64,000 nt of DNA from Haloarchaeobius sp. HME9146. Its GTDB lineage: Archaea > Halobacteriota > Halobacteria > Halobacteriales > Natrialbaceae. This document shows, in pieces, positions 34,589 through 44,229 of the stretch. Every line of letters starts with the position of its first letter. The stretch's first letter is position 1. The translations under genes were made by a program, and so were the position numbers. The stretch covers positions 2,542,001-2,606,000 of the forward strand of contig NZ_JAODVR010000001.1 of assembly GCF_025399835.1 (NCBI RefSeq). Reading direction: 5' to 3'. The notes under the pieces were generated by a model that saw only the letters and a program-made list of their open reading frames with translations, was not told where the DNA came from and searched no databases.

Positions 34589-34603
34589 CGGCCGTGACGG
34601 CCG
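34589..34603. promoter_or_regulatory. CGGCCG inverted repeat between TATA box and start of 34613 gene
   Basis: CGGCCG-TGA-CGGCCG sits between a TATA-like TTAATATCT (34578-34586) and the ATG at 34613, where a repressor would block transcription of a leaderless gene. A very similar CGGCCG-TTAT-CGGCCGAT lies at 32002-32019. An operator role is inferred from position only. Confidence 0.4.
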
Positions 34604-34612
34604 ATACGAGGA

Positions 34613-34813
34613 ATGCCAGACCCGTCGCAGCTCCGAGATAGCACCCAGATCGTGGTTCCCGACGACGCCCTGACAGAGGTGCGACAGGACCTGGACGAGG
34701 AGTTCATGCTCACCATCCTCGAGGAGGGTGGGTACTACCGCCTCGTCGGCAGTCCGGTCGAGATAAAACGGGCGAGCAAGTTCCTCGCCCGTCGCGGCGT
34801 TTCGATGCCCTGA
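34613..34813 (+). CDS. Small conserved haloarchaeal protein (VNG_1110C-like)
   Basis: A 66-residue soluble protein starting MPDPSQLRDSTQIVVPDDAL. The end, GSPVEIKRASKFLARRGVSMP, has the look of a small nucleic-acid- or ligand-binding alpha/beta fold. I believe it belongs to the conserved family named after Halobacterium VNG_1110C; unverified. Promoter: TATA-like box 27-35 nt before the ATG, with a CGGCCG inverted repeat in between. Function unknown. Confidence 0.7.
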   Translation: MPDPSQLRDSTQIVVPDDALTEVRQDLDEEFMLTILEEGGYYRLVGSPVEIKRASKFLARRGVSMP

Positions 34814-34883
34814 ACCCGGTTCGTATCGCCTCTCTACTACTCCCCGTTTTTCGCGCGACACTGTCACGACGACCGCGAGGTCG

Positions 34884-35561
34884 CTACGACTCTCGAAGCT
34901 CGGCGAGTGCAGCGAGCGTCCCCGTCGCGTGTGCACCCTCGAGAACAACGTCAGCAGCTGCTTTCGCGGCGTCGTCCGCGTTCGCGGTCGCGTAGCTTCG
35001 GCCGACGCGTTCGAAGGTGGACACGTCGTTCTCCGAGTCCCCGATCGCGACGAAGTCAGCGGGGTCGTAGCCGAGACGGGGGGCGACTTCTTCCAGCAGC
35101 CGGCCCTTGGACATGTCGCCCTGTTTGACGTGGTAGGCGTAGCCGGTGTCGACGACCTCGACGCCGTGGTCGGTCGCGATGCGCCGGAGGAGCTCCTCGT
35201 CGGCGTCGCGCCGGAGCGCGACCTCGGTCTCGCGCCAGCGGTTCACGAGGTCGGAGCGCCCCCAGCCGAGGTCGCCGCCGTTCTCGGTGAACGCCCGGAC
35301 CGCGGCGGTCGCTGATTCACCGTCACCGTGGACCAGCACCTCGTCGTCGACGAAGCCGATACCGCCGTTCTCCGCGATGACGCGCTCTTCGATGCCGATG
35401 AACTGGCAGAGCGCGACCGGGTAGGGGAACGCTTTCCCGGTGGCGATGACGACAGGAGCGGGCCAGTCACGGATGGGGTCGAACACGCGCGGGTCGACGC
35501 CGTGGTCGGGTCGCGTGAGCGTCCCGTCGATGTCGAGGACGAGCGGGGGGAGGTCGGTCAT
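34884..35561 (-). CDS. Phosphoglycolate phosphatase, archaeal HAD type
   Basis: A 225-residue HAD phosphatase of the Thermoplasma TA0175-like type. Motif I is DIDGTLT with nucleophile Asp10 and acid/base Asp12. Motif II is the IATGK segment, motif III the lysine in VKQGDMSKG, and motif IV IGDSENDVSTF. The C2-type cap lies between. The family hydrolyses 2-phosphoglycolate, a by-product of DNA repair or oxygenation. The start MTDLPPLVLDIDG at 35561 puts the nucleophile at the usual place. Stands alone. Confidence 0.88.
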   Translation of the reverse strand: MTDLPPLVLDIDGTLTRPDHGVDPRVFDPIRDWPAPVVIATGKAFPYPVALCQFIGIEERVIAENGGIGFVDDEVLVHGDGESATAAVRAFTENGGDLGWGRSDLVNRWRETEVALRRDADEELLRRIATDHGVEVVDTGYAYHVKQGDMSKGRLLEEVAPRLGYDPADFVAIGDSENDVSTFERVGRSYATANADDAAKAAADVVLEGAHATGTLAALAELRES

Positions 35562-35628
35562 ACCTGTCCTCGGGGCAGGCGAAGTAAATCGTTCACGCTC
35601 TCCGGTGCGAGGAGTCACTATGGCAGAA

Positions 35629-36807
35629 TCAGTCCGCCCGCAGGTCGTACAGCCGCCGGAAGACGAGCGTCGGGAACCGCGGTTCGAGCCGGCTCGGGGG
35701 CCGGCCAGCCCCGGCGGCGTGCTCGCTGGTCACGCGCTCGGTGATGCCAGCCTCGGCGAGTTCGTAGAGGAACCGCTTGACGGTCGCAGCCGACAGGTCC
35801 ACGTCGGGCGAGGCGGCGATAGCCTCCGTGGCCGCCCCGACGGACTTTGCCGACTCCTCATCGAGGTCGACGAGTTTCCGGAGGACCAGCTGGCGGTTCG
35901 CCGGGAGGGTCAAGACGCGACCGAGCGACACCGATGGCCGGGGCACAGCATCCATCCCCGTCTCAAGGTCACGCTCCCGGATACGGTCGTGGCCTGCCTC
36001 GCTCGCCACGTCAGCGGCACCGAACAGGCCAGCGAGTGCATCGTGGGCGTCGCCTTGCGCCCAGTCCGCGAGCCGGCGGACCTGCTCGTGTTCGATCACC
36101 TGTCGCGCGAGTCCGTCGGACGCACGCGCCGTCAACACGTCGACCAGGGTGTGGCGCTCGTAGGCCGGAATCTCGATGCGTTCCGGCGGCCGGACCGCGT
36201 CGTCGAAGCTGTCCGGGTCGTCGCGTCCGACGGCCACCCACGAGAGCGATTCGGAGACGGGGTCGAAGCACTCGTCGAGCAGTTCCAGCGAGACCGTGTC
36301 CGCCTCTTCGACGTGGTCGACCGTGATGACCGCATCGCAGGTCGGTTTCTCGAGGTGTGCGACCAGCCGGTCGCGGAGGTCGTCGCTGCCGACACCCTGC
36401 TTCGGGACCGATTCCTCGAGTAGACCGTCGATGACCGCGTGATAGAGGCCGAGCTCGTTGTTCGCACGCCGAGCGTCGACGTAGACGAACGCTGGCGCGG
36501 TGCCACTCTGTGCGCGGGTGGTCGTGTGGATGGCAGAGCCGCCGTGAGAGACCAGTCTGTCGAGGTGCGAGCAGAGGCTGGTCAGCACCGCAGACTTACC
36601 CGCACCCGGCGGTCCCCAGACGTAGGCGTTCGGGGGCAGGCGCTGGTCGAATACGGGGTTGAAGTAGTCGAGCAACCGTTCGAGCACCGGCCCGCGGCCG
36701 GTGGGCTCCTCGACGTGAACGTCCGGGCTGATCGCGTCGTAATCCAGGACTACCGGCGCGTCTGCACCGTTTCGCTGGCGGCGGCGTATTCGTGTCTTGA
36801 GGTCCAT
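35629..36807 (-). CDS. Cdc6/Orc1-like AAA+ ATPase
   Basis: A 392-residue AAA+ protein with Walker A GPPGAGKS at 65-72, a divergent Walker B (AVITVDHVEEAD where DE would be usual), a lid domain (residues about 235-290) and a C-terminal winged helix (TVKRFLYELAEAGITERVT). The layout is that of archaeal Orc1/Cdc6. The weak Walker B and the absence of origin-recognition repeats nearby suggest one of the many accessory Cdc6 paralogues of haloarchaea rather than the main initiator. Transcribed alone. Confidence 0.75.
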   Translation of the reverse strand: MDLKTRIRRRQRNGADAPVVLDYDAISPDVHVEEPTGRGPVLERLLDYFNPVFDQRLPPNAYVWGPPGAGKSAVLTSLCSHLDRLVSHGGSAIHTTTRAQSGTAPAFVYVDARRANNELGLYHAVIDGLLEESVPKQGVGSDDLRDRLVAHLEKPTCDAVITVDHVEEADTVSLELLDECFDPVSESLSWVAVGRDDPDSFDDAVRPPERIEIPAYERHTLVDVLTARASDGLARQVIEHEQVRRLADWAQGDAHDALAGLFGAADVASEAGHDRIRERDLETGMDAVPRPSVSLGRVLTLPANRQLVLRKLVDLDEESAKSVGAATEAIAASPDVDLSAATVKRFLYELAEAGITERVTSEHAAGAGRPPSRLEPRFPTLVFRRLYDLRAD

Positions 36808-36887
36808 AGTGTGTATCGCGGGCGACCGTATCGAAATCGGGACGGTGGTATGCCGGCGCTAAATAAAAGCCTGCTGGCAGTAGCCGA

Positions 36888-37970
36888 TCACGGCAGCGGG
36901 ACCCACCCGGCCTGGGGCAGGACACCGGCCATCGCGAGCACGGCGATGAAGAACGTGTTGACCACGATGGCGGCCGCGGGCGGGTCGAAGTGCGTGTCCG
37001 AGTGCGCGTAGAAGATGCGCTGGATGACCTCGCCGGTCAGCGCTCCGCTGATGCCGAAGGCAGCACCGACGAGGAGTGCAGGGACCATCGGCACCGCTTC
37101 TGCTGCAGGCACGATCGCGAGTGCGGCCGTGCTGGCGGGGAGGGAGATGTGGTGGGTGACCGGAATCTGTTCGACCCCACAGTTCAGGAACAGCAGGCTC
37201 GTCGCGCTGATACCGAACGCGAGGAAGTAGCTCCCCGTGGTGACGGCGACGTAGGCCGCGAGGATGCCGACCGTGAGGCCGATCATCGCGACGCCGCTCC
37301 ACTTGTACTGGTGGGGGAGCCACGGTTCGACCTTGAGCCGTTCCTTCTGGACCACGCCACCGTCGGCGACGACCTCACCGCCCTCGGCGGTCTGGCGCAT
37401 CTCCTCGGTCTCGAATGGGTCCATGTCGAAGATACTCCTTCCGCGGACCGTCCCGATGATGGAGTACCCCAGGATGAGCCGGTGGAAGACCGCAGAGAGC
37501 ACGACGCCCATGGCGATGGGGTCCCACGGCATCGCGAAGCCGAACGAGACCTGTCGGACGATCATGCCCAGAATGCCGAACAGGCCCCCGACCACGAGGA
37601 CGTCCGGCTTGGTACCGAGCGCGTGGGCGATGTTCTTCGCTTCGTGGTAGTCGAACCCGGTGTCCATGTATCCCTTCCGCGCGGCGTAGGCGGCCGCGGC
37701 TGCCCCGCCGGCGAAGGAGATGTGTGGCCCGAAGACGGGGCCGAACGCGATACTGCCGGTGATACCGACGGTGAACGCGTCCGCCCCGATGAGTCCCGCA
37801 CCGGCGAGTTCCGCCTTGAGGATGTTGGCGGACTCGCCGATGAGCACCATGAACCCGGTGAAGATGAATGCCGGGAGCGCCCCGAGGGCGGCCCCGAACG
37901 CGCCGCCAGCGAATGCGGCAATCCAGAGTTCAGGTTGTGCAAGTGCGTCGGCGACAGCCTGAACTCCCAT
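36888..37970 (-). CDS. Putative glycerol-uptake membrane protein (GlpX-like)
   Basis: A 360-residue integral membrane protein with about nine helices, Gly/Ala-rich (FAGGAFGAALGALPAFIFTG) and with a hydrophilic loop around residues 180-215. It starts two bases after the glpK stop, so both are on one mRNA. In Haloferax volcanii a membrane gene in the same place beside glpK has been called glpX and proposed as a glycerol facilitator. It is unrelated in sequence to aquaglyceroporins and to bacterial GlpX (a fructose-bisphosphatase), so the name is only positional. Transport of glycerol is inferred from context. Confidence 0.65.
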   Translation of the reverse strand: MGVQAVADALAQPELWIAAFAGGAFGAALGALPAFIFTGFMVLIGESANILKAELAGAGLIGADAFTVGITGSIAFGPVFGPHISFAGGAAAAAYAARKGYMDTGFDYHEAKNIAHALGTKPDVLVVGGLFGILGMIVRQVSFGFAMPWDPIAMGVVLSAVFHRLILGYSIIGTVRGRSIFDMDPFETEEMRQTAEGGEVVADGGVVQKERLKVEPWLPHQYKWSGVAMIGLTVGILAAYVAVTTGSYFLAFGISATSLLFLNCGVEQIPVTHHISLPASTAALAIVPAAEAVPMVPALLVGAAFGISGALTGEVIQRIFYAHSDTHFDPPAAAIVVNTFFIAVLAMAGVLPQAGWVPLP

Positions 37971-37972
37971 AC

Positions 37973-39514
37973 CTAGTCACCTCCGTCCTGGGCCCAGTCG
38001 AGTGAGCGCTCGACGGCGTCGTGCCAGCGGCCGAACTTGCGGTCCATCTCCGCCTCGTCGGCGTCCGGGCTGAACTGGCGGTCGACCTGCCAGTTGTCGC
38101 GCAGCTCGTCGATGGTGTCCCAGTAGCCCACGGCGAGGCCAGCCGCGTACGCCGAACCGAGGGCGGTCGTCTCGTCGACCTCCGGCCGGGCGATCTCCGT
38201 GTCGATGATGTCGGACTGGAGCTGGCAGAGGAAGTTGTTCTTGACGGCCCCACCGTCGACGCGCAGGCGGTTCATCTCGATACCGGAGTCGGCCTCCATC
38301 GCCTCCGCGACGTCGCGGGTCTGGTACGCGATGGACTCGAGGGTCGCCCGCACGATGTGCTCGCGGCGGGTACCCCGCGTCATGCCGACGATGGTCCCGC
38401 GGGCGCGGCCGTCCCAGTGCGGGGCACCGAGCCCGGTGAAGGCAGGGACGACGTAGACGCCGTCGGTCGATTCGACGCTGCGGGCGAGCTCTGCGGTCTC
38501 GGCCGGGTCGTTGATGAGGTCGACGTCCTCCAGCCACTCGATGGCGGCTCCCGTGATGAAGATGGAGCCTTCGAGCGCGTACTGGACGGGCTCGCCAGAG
38601 CGCTGGAATCCGATGGTCGTGAGCAGACCGTGGTCGGACGTGACAGCTTCTTCGCCGGTGTTCATCAGGAAGAACGACCCCGTTCCGTAGGTGTTCTTCG
38701 CGTCACCTTCGTCGAAACAGGTCTGCCCGAACAGGGCGGCCTGCTGGTCACCCAGCGCACCGGCGACGGGGACCTCCGCACCAAGGAAGCCCTCGGCGTC
38801 GGTGGTGCCGTAGGTATCCTCGTCGCTGGACGGACGAACCTCGGGGAGCAGGCTGGCCGGCACGTCGAACTCCTCGAGGAGTTCGTCGTCCCACTCCATC
38901 TCCCGGATGTTGTACAGCATCGTCCGGGACGCGTTCGTGACGTCCGTGATGTGGTTGCCCGTGAGCTTGTAGATGAGCCACGAGTCGATGGTCCCCATGC
39001 GGAGTTCCCCGGCCTCTGCGCGGTCGCGGACGTCCTGTGGACGCGACCGTTCCATCTTGATGGGGTCTGCATTGTCGAGCAGCCACTCGGCCTTCGTCGC
39101 CGAGAAGTACGCGTCGGCCTCGAGGCCGGTCTTCTCGCGGATCCATTCGACCTTGTCTTCCTCCTGGAGGACCTCGACGCGGTCGGTCGTCCGGCGGTCC
39201 TGCCAGACCAGCGCGTTGTGGATGGGCTTGCCCGTTTCAGGGTCCCAGATGAGCGTCGTCTCGCGCTGGTTCGTGATGCCGAGCGCCTCGAGCTGCTCGG
39301 CCTCGACACCGGCCTCGGTCAGCGCTCTCGTCACCACCTCCTTCGTGTTCTCCCAGATCTCCATGGGGTCGTGCTCGACCCAGCCCGGCTCCGGGTAGAT
39401 CTGTTCGTGCTTCTCGTAGGCGTTGGCGACCACCTGTCCGCTGTGGTCGAACACCATGAAGCGCGTCCCTGTCGTTCCCTGGTCGATCGCACCGACGTAG
39501 CTGTTTCGTGCCAT
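37973..39514 (-). CDS. glpK: Glycerol kinase
   Basis: GlpK, 513 residues, FGGY family: phosphorylates glycerol at C3 with ATP. The phosphate-binding DQGTTGTR is at residues 11-18. Further marks are LGITNQRETTLIW, the RVDGGAVKNNFLCQLQSDI segment and the C-terminal ETTALGSAYAAGLAVGYW signature. Substrate for haloarchaea comes largely from Dunaliella glycerol. A TATA-like ATAAAGT about 25 nt upstream of the ATG (39536-39543) supports a leaderless mRNA. Operon with the GlpX-like gene, divergent from glpABC. Confidence 0.97.
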   Translation of the reverse strand: MARNSYVGAIDQGTTGTRFMVFDHSGQVVANAYEKHEQIYPEPGWVEHDPMEIWENTKEVVTRALTEAGVEAEQLEALGITNQRETTLIWDPETGKPIHNALVWQDRRTTDRVEVLQEEDKVEWIREKTGLEADAYFSATKAEWLLDNADPIKMERSRPQDVRDRAEAGELRMGTIDSWLIYKLTGNHITDVTNASRTMLYNIREMEWDDELLEEFDVPASLLPEVRPSSDEDTYGTTDAEGFLGAEVPVAGALGDQQAALFGQTCFDEGDAKNTYGTGSFFLMNTGEEAVTSDHGLLTTIGFQRSGEPVQYALEGSIFITGAAIEWLEDVDLINDPAETAELARSVESTDGVYVVPAFTGLGAPHWDGRARGTIVGMTRGTRREHIVRATLESIAYQTRDVAEAMEADSGIEMNRLRVDGGAVKNNFLCQLQSDIIDTEIARPEVDETTALGSAYAAGLAVGYWDTIDELRDNWQVDRQFSPDADEAEMDRKFGRWHDAVERSLDWAQDGGD

Positions 39515-39748
39515 GGTTGGTCCGGGCGGCCGACTACTTTATCGAAGGTCGGCCACTGGGGGTAAAGTGTATGGTCCATCATGATAAAACCCTGTGAATA
39601 CAATCAACAATTCGACAAGAAACTCCACTTTCCGCCCGTATTCGGCGAGAGACACCGGGTAATCGAGGAACGACCCCAGAAGTTACTGAAGGCCTCCCCC
39701 CACAGGATAAAAAATAAAGTAGCTACGCCACGGAGTTGAGATAACTGG
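39515..39748. promoter_or_regulatory. Divergent glpK / glpA control region
   Basis: This 234-bp AT-rich stretch separates two operons of one pathway. A minus-strand TATA-like ATAAAGT at 39536-39543 serves glpK; a plus-strand ATAAAAAATA around 39707-39716 serves glpA. In Haloferax the regulon is controlled by GlpR; I could not identify an operator with confidence. Confidence 0.6.
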
Positions 39749-41416
39749 ATGGCATCGAGAACAGACGTTCTGGTCATCGGCGGGGGCTCGACGGGCACCG
39801 GTATCGCCCGAGACCTCGCGATGCGTGGGCTCGACGTGACACTCGTCGAGCAGGGTAACCTGACCCACGGGACGACGGGCCGGATGCACGGCCTGCTCCA
39901 CAGCGGCGGCCGGTACGCCGTCGCCGACCAGGCGAGTGCGACGGAGTGCATCGAGGAGAACCGCGTTCTCCGGGACATCGCGGGTCACTGCGTCGAGATG
40001 ACCGGTGGCCTGTTCGTGAAACGACCCGAGGACACCGAGGAGTACTTCGAGGAGAAGCTGCAGGGCTGTGCCGACTGTGGCATCCCCGCCGAGGTCCTCT
40101 CGCGGGAGGAAGCACGCGAGGTCGAACCCTACCTCGCGAAGGACGTCGACAAGGCCATCGAAGTACCCGACGGCGCGGTCGACCCGTTCCGGCTCTGCGT
40201 CGCGAACGCTATCTCCGCCGAACAGCACGGCGGGCGCGTCGAGACCCACGCGAAGGTCATCGACCTGTTGACCGACGGCGACCGCGTGACGGGCGCACGG
40301 GTGAAACACGAATCCGGACCGGGCAAGCGCGAGCACGGCCTGCCCGGTCAGGAGGAGGACATCCACGCCGACTACGTCGTCAATGCCACCGGGGCGTGGG
40401 CCGGCCGCATCGGCGAGATGGCCGGCGTGGACGTGGAGGTCCGCCCCTCCAAGGGGGTCATGGTCGTGATGAACGTCCGGCAGGTCGACACGGTCATCAA
40501 CCGCTGCAAGCCCAAGGGCGACGCCGACATCGTGGTTCCCCACGAGACCACGGCCATCCTCGGCACGACCGACGAGGAGGTCTCCGACCCCGAGGACTAC
40601 CCCGAGGAGGGCTGGGAGGTCGACAAGATGATAGACGAACTCTCCCAGCTCGTCCCCATCCTGCAGGACGCGAGAACGGTCCGGTCGTTCTGGGGCGTCC
40701 GCCCGCTGTACGAACCGCCGGACACCGGCACGACGGACCCGACCGACATCACGCGGGACTTCTTCCTGCTCGACCACGAGGAGCGCGACGGTCTCGATGG
40801 ACTCACCAGCGTCGTCGGCGGGAAGTTCACCACCTACCGCATGATGGCCGAGGACGTGGCCGACCACGTCTGTGACGTATTGGGCGTGAACGCCTCGTGC
40901 CAGACCGCCGAGGTCCCCCTCCCCGGCAGTGAGAACCCCGAACGCCTCGACAAGGGGATGAACGCCTACGGGCTGCGCTCCCCGGTCGCCCGCCGGAGCA
41001 AGGAGCGTCTCGGCTCGCGCGCAGACGACGTGCTCTCCTCGACCAGTCCGAACCCGGTGCTGTGCGAGTGCGAGGCCGTCACCCGCGCCGAGGTGCGGGA
41101 CGCCATCGACCAGTCCGGCACGGACCTCAACGCGGTGCGTATCCGAACCCGCGCCTCGATGGGCAACTGTCAGGGCGGGATGTGCTGTCACCGGCTCGCG
41201 AACGAACTCCACCCCGAGTACGATTCCGAGAAAGCCGGTGACGCCCTCGACGAACTCTGGCAGGAGCGCTGGAAGGGCGAGCGACATGCCCTGTGGGGTG
41301 AGCAGCTCGAACAGGCGATGCTCAACCACGCGATGCACGCGACCACCTGGAACCGCGGGAACGAACACGAGGCCGATGACATCGACTGGAGCGAGTTCGG
41401 GGGTGCCGACCGATGA
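39749..41416 (+). CDS. glpA: Anaerobic-type glycerol-3-phosphate dehydrogenase, subunit A
   Basis: GlpA/GpdA (555 residues), the FAD-containing catalytic subunit that oxidises glycerol 3-phosphate to DHAP. The Rossmann motif GGGSTGTG is at 11-18, followed by the [17 protein letters not shown] active-site region. The C-terminal third has a BFD-like [2Fe-2S] domain with VLCECEAV and [12 protein letters not shown] cysteines. The stop overlaps the glpB start (ATGA, 41413-41416). Electrons pass via GlpB and GlpC to the quinone pool. Confidence 0.96.
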   Translation: MASRTDVLVIGGGSTGTGIARDLAMRGLDVTLVEQGNLTHGTTGRMHGLLHSGGRYAVADQASATECIEENRVLRDIAGHCVEMTGGLFVKRPEDTEEYFEEKLQGCADCGIPAEVLSREEAREVEPYLAKDVDKAIEVPDGAVDPFRLCVANAISAEQHGGRVETHAKVIDLLTDGDRVTGARVKHESGPGKREHGLPGQEEDIHADYVVNATGAWAGRIGEMAGVDVEVRPSKGVMVVMNVRQVDTVINRCKPKGDADIVVPHETTAILGTTDEEVSDPEDYPEEGWEVDKMIDELSQLVPILQDARTVRSFWGVRPLYEPPDTGTTDPTDITRDFFLLDHEERDGLDGLTSVVGGKFTTYRMMAEDVADHVCDVLGVNASCQTAEVPLPGSENPERLDKGMNAYGLRSPVARRSKERLGSRADDVLSSTSPNPVLCECEAVTRAEVRDAIDQSGTDLNAVRIRTRASMGNCQGGMCCHRLANELHPEYDSEKAGDALDELWQERWKGERHALWGEQLEQAMLNHAMHATTWNRGNEHEADDIDWSEFGGADR

Positions 41417-42666
41417 TCGAAGACGACGTGCTCGTCGTCGGTGGTGGGCTCGCAGGTTCCACAGCAGCCCTCGCCGCAGCCAAGACTGGGGCGGACGTAC
41501 GCCTCGTCTCCGCGAAGGAGAGCACGATGCGCCAGGCGTCGGGGCTCGCTGACTGTCTCGGATACGCCGGGCCGGAGGGCGACCTGCTGGCCGACCCCTT
41601 CTCCGCCATCGACGACCTGCCCGAGGACCACCCCTACCGAATCACCGGCGAGGAGGCCATCCGCGAGGGCTTCGCACTTTTCGACGAGGTGACCGGCGAC
41701 GCCTACGCAGAAGCGGAGGGAGAAGACGACCGGAACGTCCTCGTGCCGACCACGCAGGGAACGGTCAAACCCACGTTCCGGTACCCGACGAGCATGGAAG
41801 CCGGCCTCGCGGGCGATGGGCGCGCCACCCTCCTCGTGAGCTTCGAGTCGGACCCGGACTTCGACGCCCCACTCGCCGCGAACCAGCTGGACGAGACGAT
41901 TCCCGGCGACGTGGCGGGGGTCGAGATATCCTTCCCGGTCGACCTCCGCGACGACGTGAAACCCACCAGAATCGCCAAGCTCCTGCAGGAGGACGGCGGT
42001 GTCCGGGGCGACCTCGCGCGCGCTGTCGAACCCCACCTAGAGGACGCGGACGCCGAGCGCGTCGGCTTCCCGGCAGTCCTCGGCGAGAAGCCCGGGCCGG
42101 TCGTCGACTCCCTGTCGAAGGCCCTCGGCGTTCCGGTGTTCGAGGTGCCGACCGGGCCGCCGAGCCTGCCGGGGATGCGCCTGCGCGACCGAATGCGGTC
42201 GGCCCTGCTCGACGCGGGCGTGGCCGTCACGACCGGCTGCCCGATGGTCGACTTCGAGGCCGAGGATGGCAGAATCGACGTGCTGGAGATGGACAGGAAC
42301 GGCGCAGCCATCCCCCACTACCCCGAGCAGGTCGTCCTCGCCACCGGCGGCCTGGTCGGCGGCGGTATCGACACCGACCGCGAATCGGTGCGCGAACCCC
42401 TGTTCGACCTGCACGTGCCCCACCCCGAGGACCGGTACGACTGGTCAGCCGAGGCCGCCTTCGGTGACCACGCGTTCGCCCGGTTCGGGGTGCGAATCGA
42501 CGACGACGGCCGCCCGCTCGACGAATCTGGGAGGGCGGCCTACGAGAACCTCCGCGCGGCCGGCAGCGTCGTCGGCGGGGCGGACTTCGCGACGGAACTC
42601 TCAGGCAGCGGCATCTCGCTCGCGACCGGCTGGCTCGCCGGCACGCGGGCAGGAGACAATCTATGA
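41413..42666 (+). CDS. glpB: Glycerol-3-phosphate dehydrogenase, subunit B
   Basis: GlpB (417 residues), a flavoprotein subunit with an N-terminal dinucleotide fold ([16 protein letters not shown], residues 8-23) and a C-terminal [23 protein letters not shown] that completes the fold. It links the catalytic GlpA to the membrane-bound GlpC. ATGA overlaps on both sides (41413-41416 and 42663-42666) show tight translational coupling within the operon. Confidence 0.95.
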   Translation: MIEDDVLVVGGGLAGSTAALAAAKTGADVRLVSAKESTMRQASGLADCLGYAGPEGDLLADPFSAIDDLPEDHPYRITGEEAIREGFALFDEVTGDAYAEAEGEDDRNVLVPTTQGTVKPTFRYPTSMEAGLAGDGRATLLVSFESDPDFDAPLAANQLDETIPGDVAGVEISFPVDLRDDVKPTRIAKLLQEDGGVRGDLARAVEPHLEDADAERVGFPAVLGEKPGPVVDSLSKALGVPVFEVPTGPPSLPGMRLRDRMRSALLDAGVAVTTGCPMVDFEAEDGRIDVLEMDRNGAAIPHYPEQVVLATGGLVGGGIDTDRESVREPLFDLHVPHPEDRYDWSAEAAFGDHAFARFGVRIDDDGRPLDESGRAAYENLRAAGSVVGGADFATELSGSGISLATGWLAGTRAGDNL

Positions 42667-43964
42667 GTACTGACGAGACGACTACCAACAGCGACGACGA
42701 GTTCGAACCGATACAGGTGTTCCCCGAGGGCGAGGCCGACCTCCGCCCCGGCGCGGACAGCTGCTACAAATGCTCGACCTGCGACACCTCGTGCCCCGTC
42801 GCCGAGGTGGACGACGAGTTCCCCGGTCCGAAGTTCCAGGGCCCCGAGCAGTGGCGGCTCAAGCAGAAGGAGGACACAGACATCGACAAGTCGGTGATGA
42901 AGTGCTCGAACTGCATGCGCTGTGACGGCGCGTGCCCGGCCGACGTGCCCCTCAGCCAGATGCACAACACGGCCCGCGCCGAGTACGTCGACGAACACTT
43001 GGACACCTTCTCGCGGGAGTACGTCCGCAACAAGATCCTCGCGAACTACGGCCGCCTCGGCAAGCTCGGCTCGATGTTCCCGCGTCTCACCAACTTCGTG
43101 ATGGGGAACTCCCTCATCCAGACGGTCAACGAGAAACTGCTCGGCATCACCGCCGAGCGCGACTTCCCCGAATTCGCGACCGAGACCTTCCGCGAGTGGT
43201 TCGAGAAACGTGGTGGTGCGCAGGTCCAGAGCGAAGAGAAACGCATCGCGTACTTCCACGGCGACTACGCGAACTATAACACGCCCGAGGTCGGAAAAGC
43301 GCTCGTCGAGACCTTCGAACACTTCGGCTACGAGGTCGCCGTCCCGGAACAGCGCTGTTCTGGCACTCCGATGTTCGCCAACGGGATGCTCGACGACGCC
43401 CACCGCGCCGCCAAGTTCAACGTCGAGACCTTCGCCGACCTCGTCGACGACGGCTACGACGTCATCTGCTCGTGCACCTCCTGTTCGATGGCGCTCCGCC
43501 AGGAGTACCCCGAACTGTTCGACTTCGAGGACACCGAGCGCGTCGCGGCACACACCTACGACGCCGTCGAGTACCTGCGCACCTTCGAGGACCTCGAAGG
43601 CGAACTCGGTGCTACCGAGGACTACGACGGGGAGTTCGACGACCTGGCCTACCACGCCCCCTGTCACGCCCGCAACCAGGGTCTCGACGGGCAGGCCGTC
43701 GAAGTCCTCGGGAACGTCGACGGCGTCGACGCACACGACGTCGGCGAGTCCTGCTCCGGCATCTCCGGCACCTACGGCTGGAAGGAGGAGAACTACGAGA
43801 ACTCGATGGCTATCGGTGAGGAGATGTTCGACCACATGGACGAGGCCCCCGCGGAGACCGGGCTGACCGAGTGTCCGACCTGTGCCATGCAGATGGAACA
43901 CGGGAGCGGCTACGACGTCCGGCACACGCTGGAGGTCGTCGCGGATGCGCTTGGGGGCGACTGA
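42663..43964 (+). CDS. glpC: Glycerol-3-phosphate dehydrogenase, iron-sulfur subunit C
   Basis: GlpC (433 residues) carries two [4Fe-4S] clusters: Cys34/37/40/44 (CYKCSTCDTSC) and Cys81/84/87/91 (CSNCMRCDGAC). Two CCG-type domains follow, with RCSGTPMF and HAPCHARNQ / GESCSGISGTYG. It anchors the complex to the membrane and passes electrons to menaquinone. Last gene of glpABC. Confidence 0.95.
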   Translation: MSTDETTTNSDDEFEPIQVFPEGEADLRPGADSCYKCSTCDTSCPVAEVDDEFPGPKFQGPEQWRLKQKEDTDIDKSVMKCSNCMRCDGACPADVPLSQMHNTARAEYVDEHLDTFSREYVRNKILANYGRLGKLGSMFPRLTNFVMGNSLIQTVNEKLLGITAERDFPEFATETFREWFEKRGGAQVQSEEKRIAYFHGDYANYNTPEVGKALVETFEHFGYEVAVPEQRCSGTPMFANGMLDDAHRAAKFNVETFADLVDDGYDVICSCTSCSMALRQEYPELFDFEDTERVAAHTYDAVEYLRTFEDLEGELGATEDYDGEFDDLAYHAPCHARNQGLDGQAVEVLGNVDGVDAHDVGESCSGISGTYGWKEENYENSMAIGEEMFDHMDEAPAETGLTECPTCAMQMEHGSGYDVRHTLEVVADALGGD

Positions 43965-44229
43965 GTCTGCAAGGCGTGGGTCGGATTGTGGTCTAGAGAA
44001 TATCGTTTTCTACCAGAAATTTAAGTGCTCTAAACTGTACGTGTAGGTATAGACCCGACTGGCACGCATCACCGGACGCTGGCGATGGACCGGGTGTCGA
44101 ATCGATGGGCAACGACGACTCCCTCCCTTGGACGCGTCACGATTCACACGGTCACCGCCTGCTGTGACATGCTGATGTAGTGGGAACACCGCCTAGGAGC
44201 GTAGACAACCGTCGTTATCACCAGAGAGA

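Noticed and set aside
35600-36900. Replication origin next to the Cdc6-like gene
   Set aside because: No inverted or direct ORB-like repeats and no AT-rich unwinding stretch seen in the flanks.
39683-41368. 561-codon frame opposite glpA
   Set aside because: Shadow of a certain gene; composition is an artefact of third-position GC.
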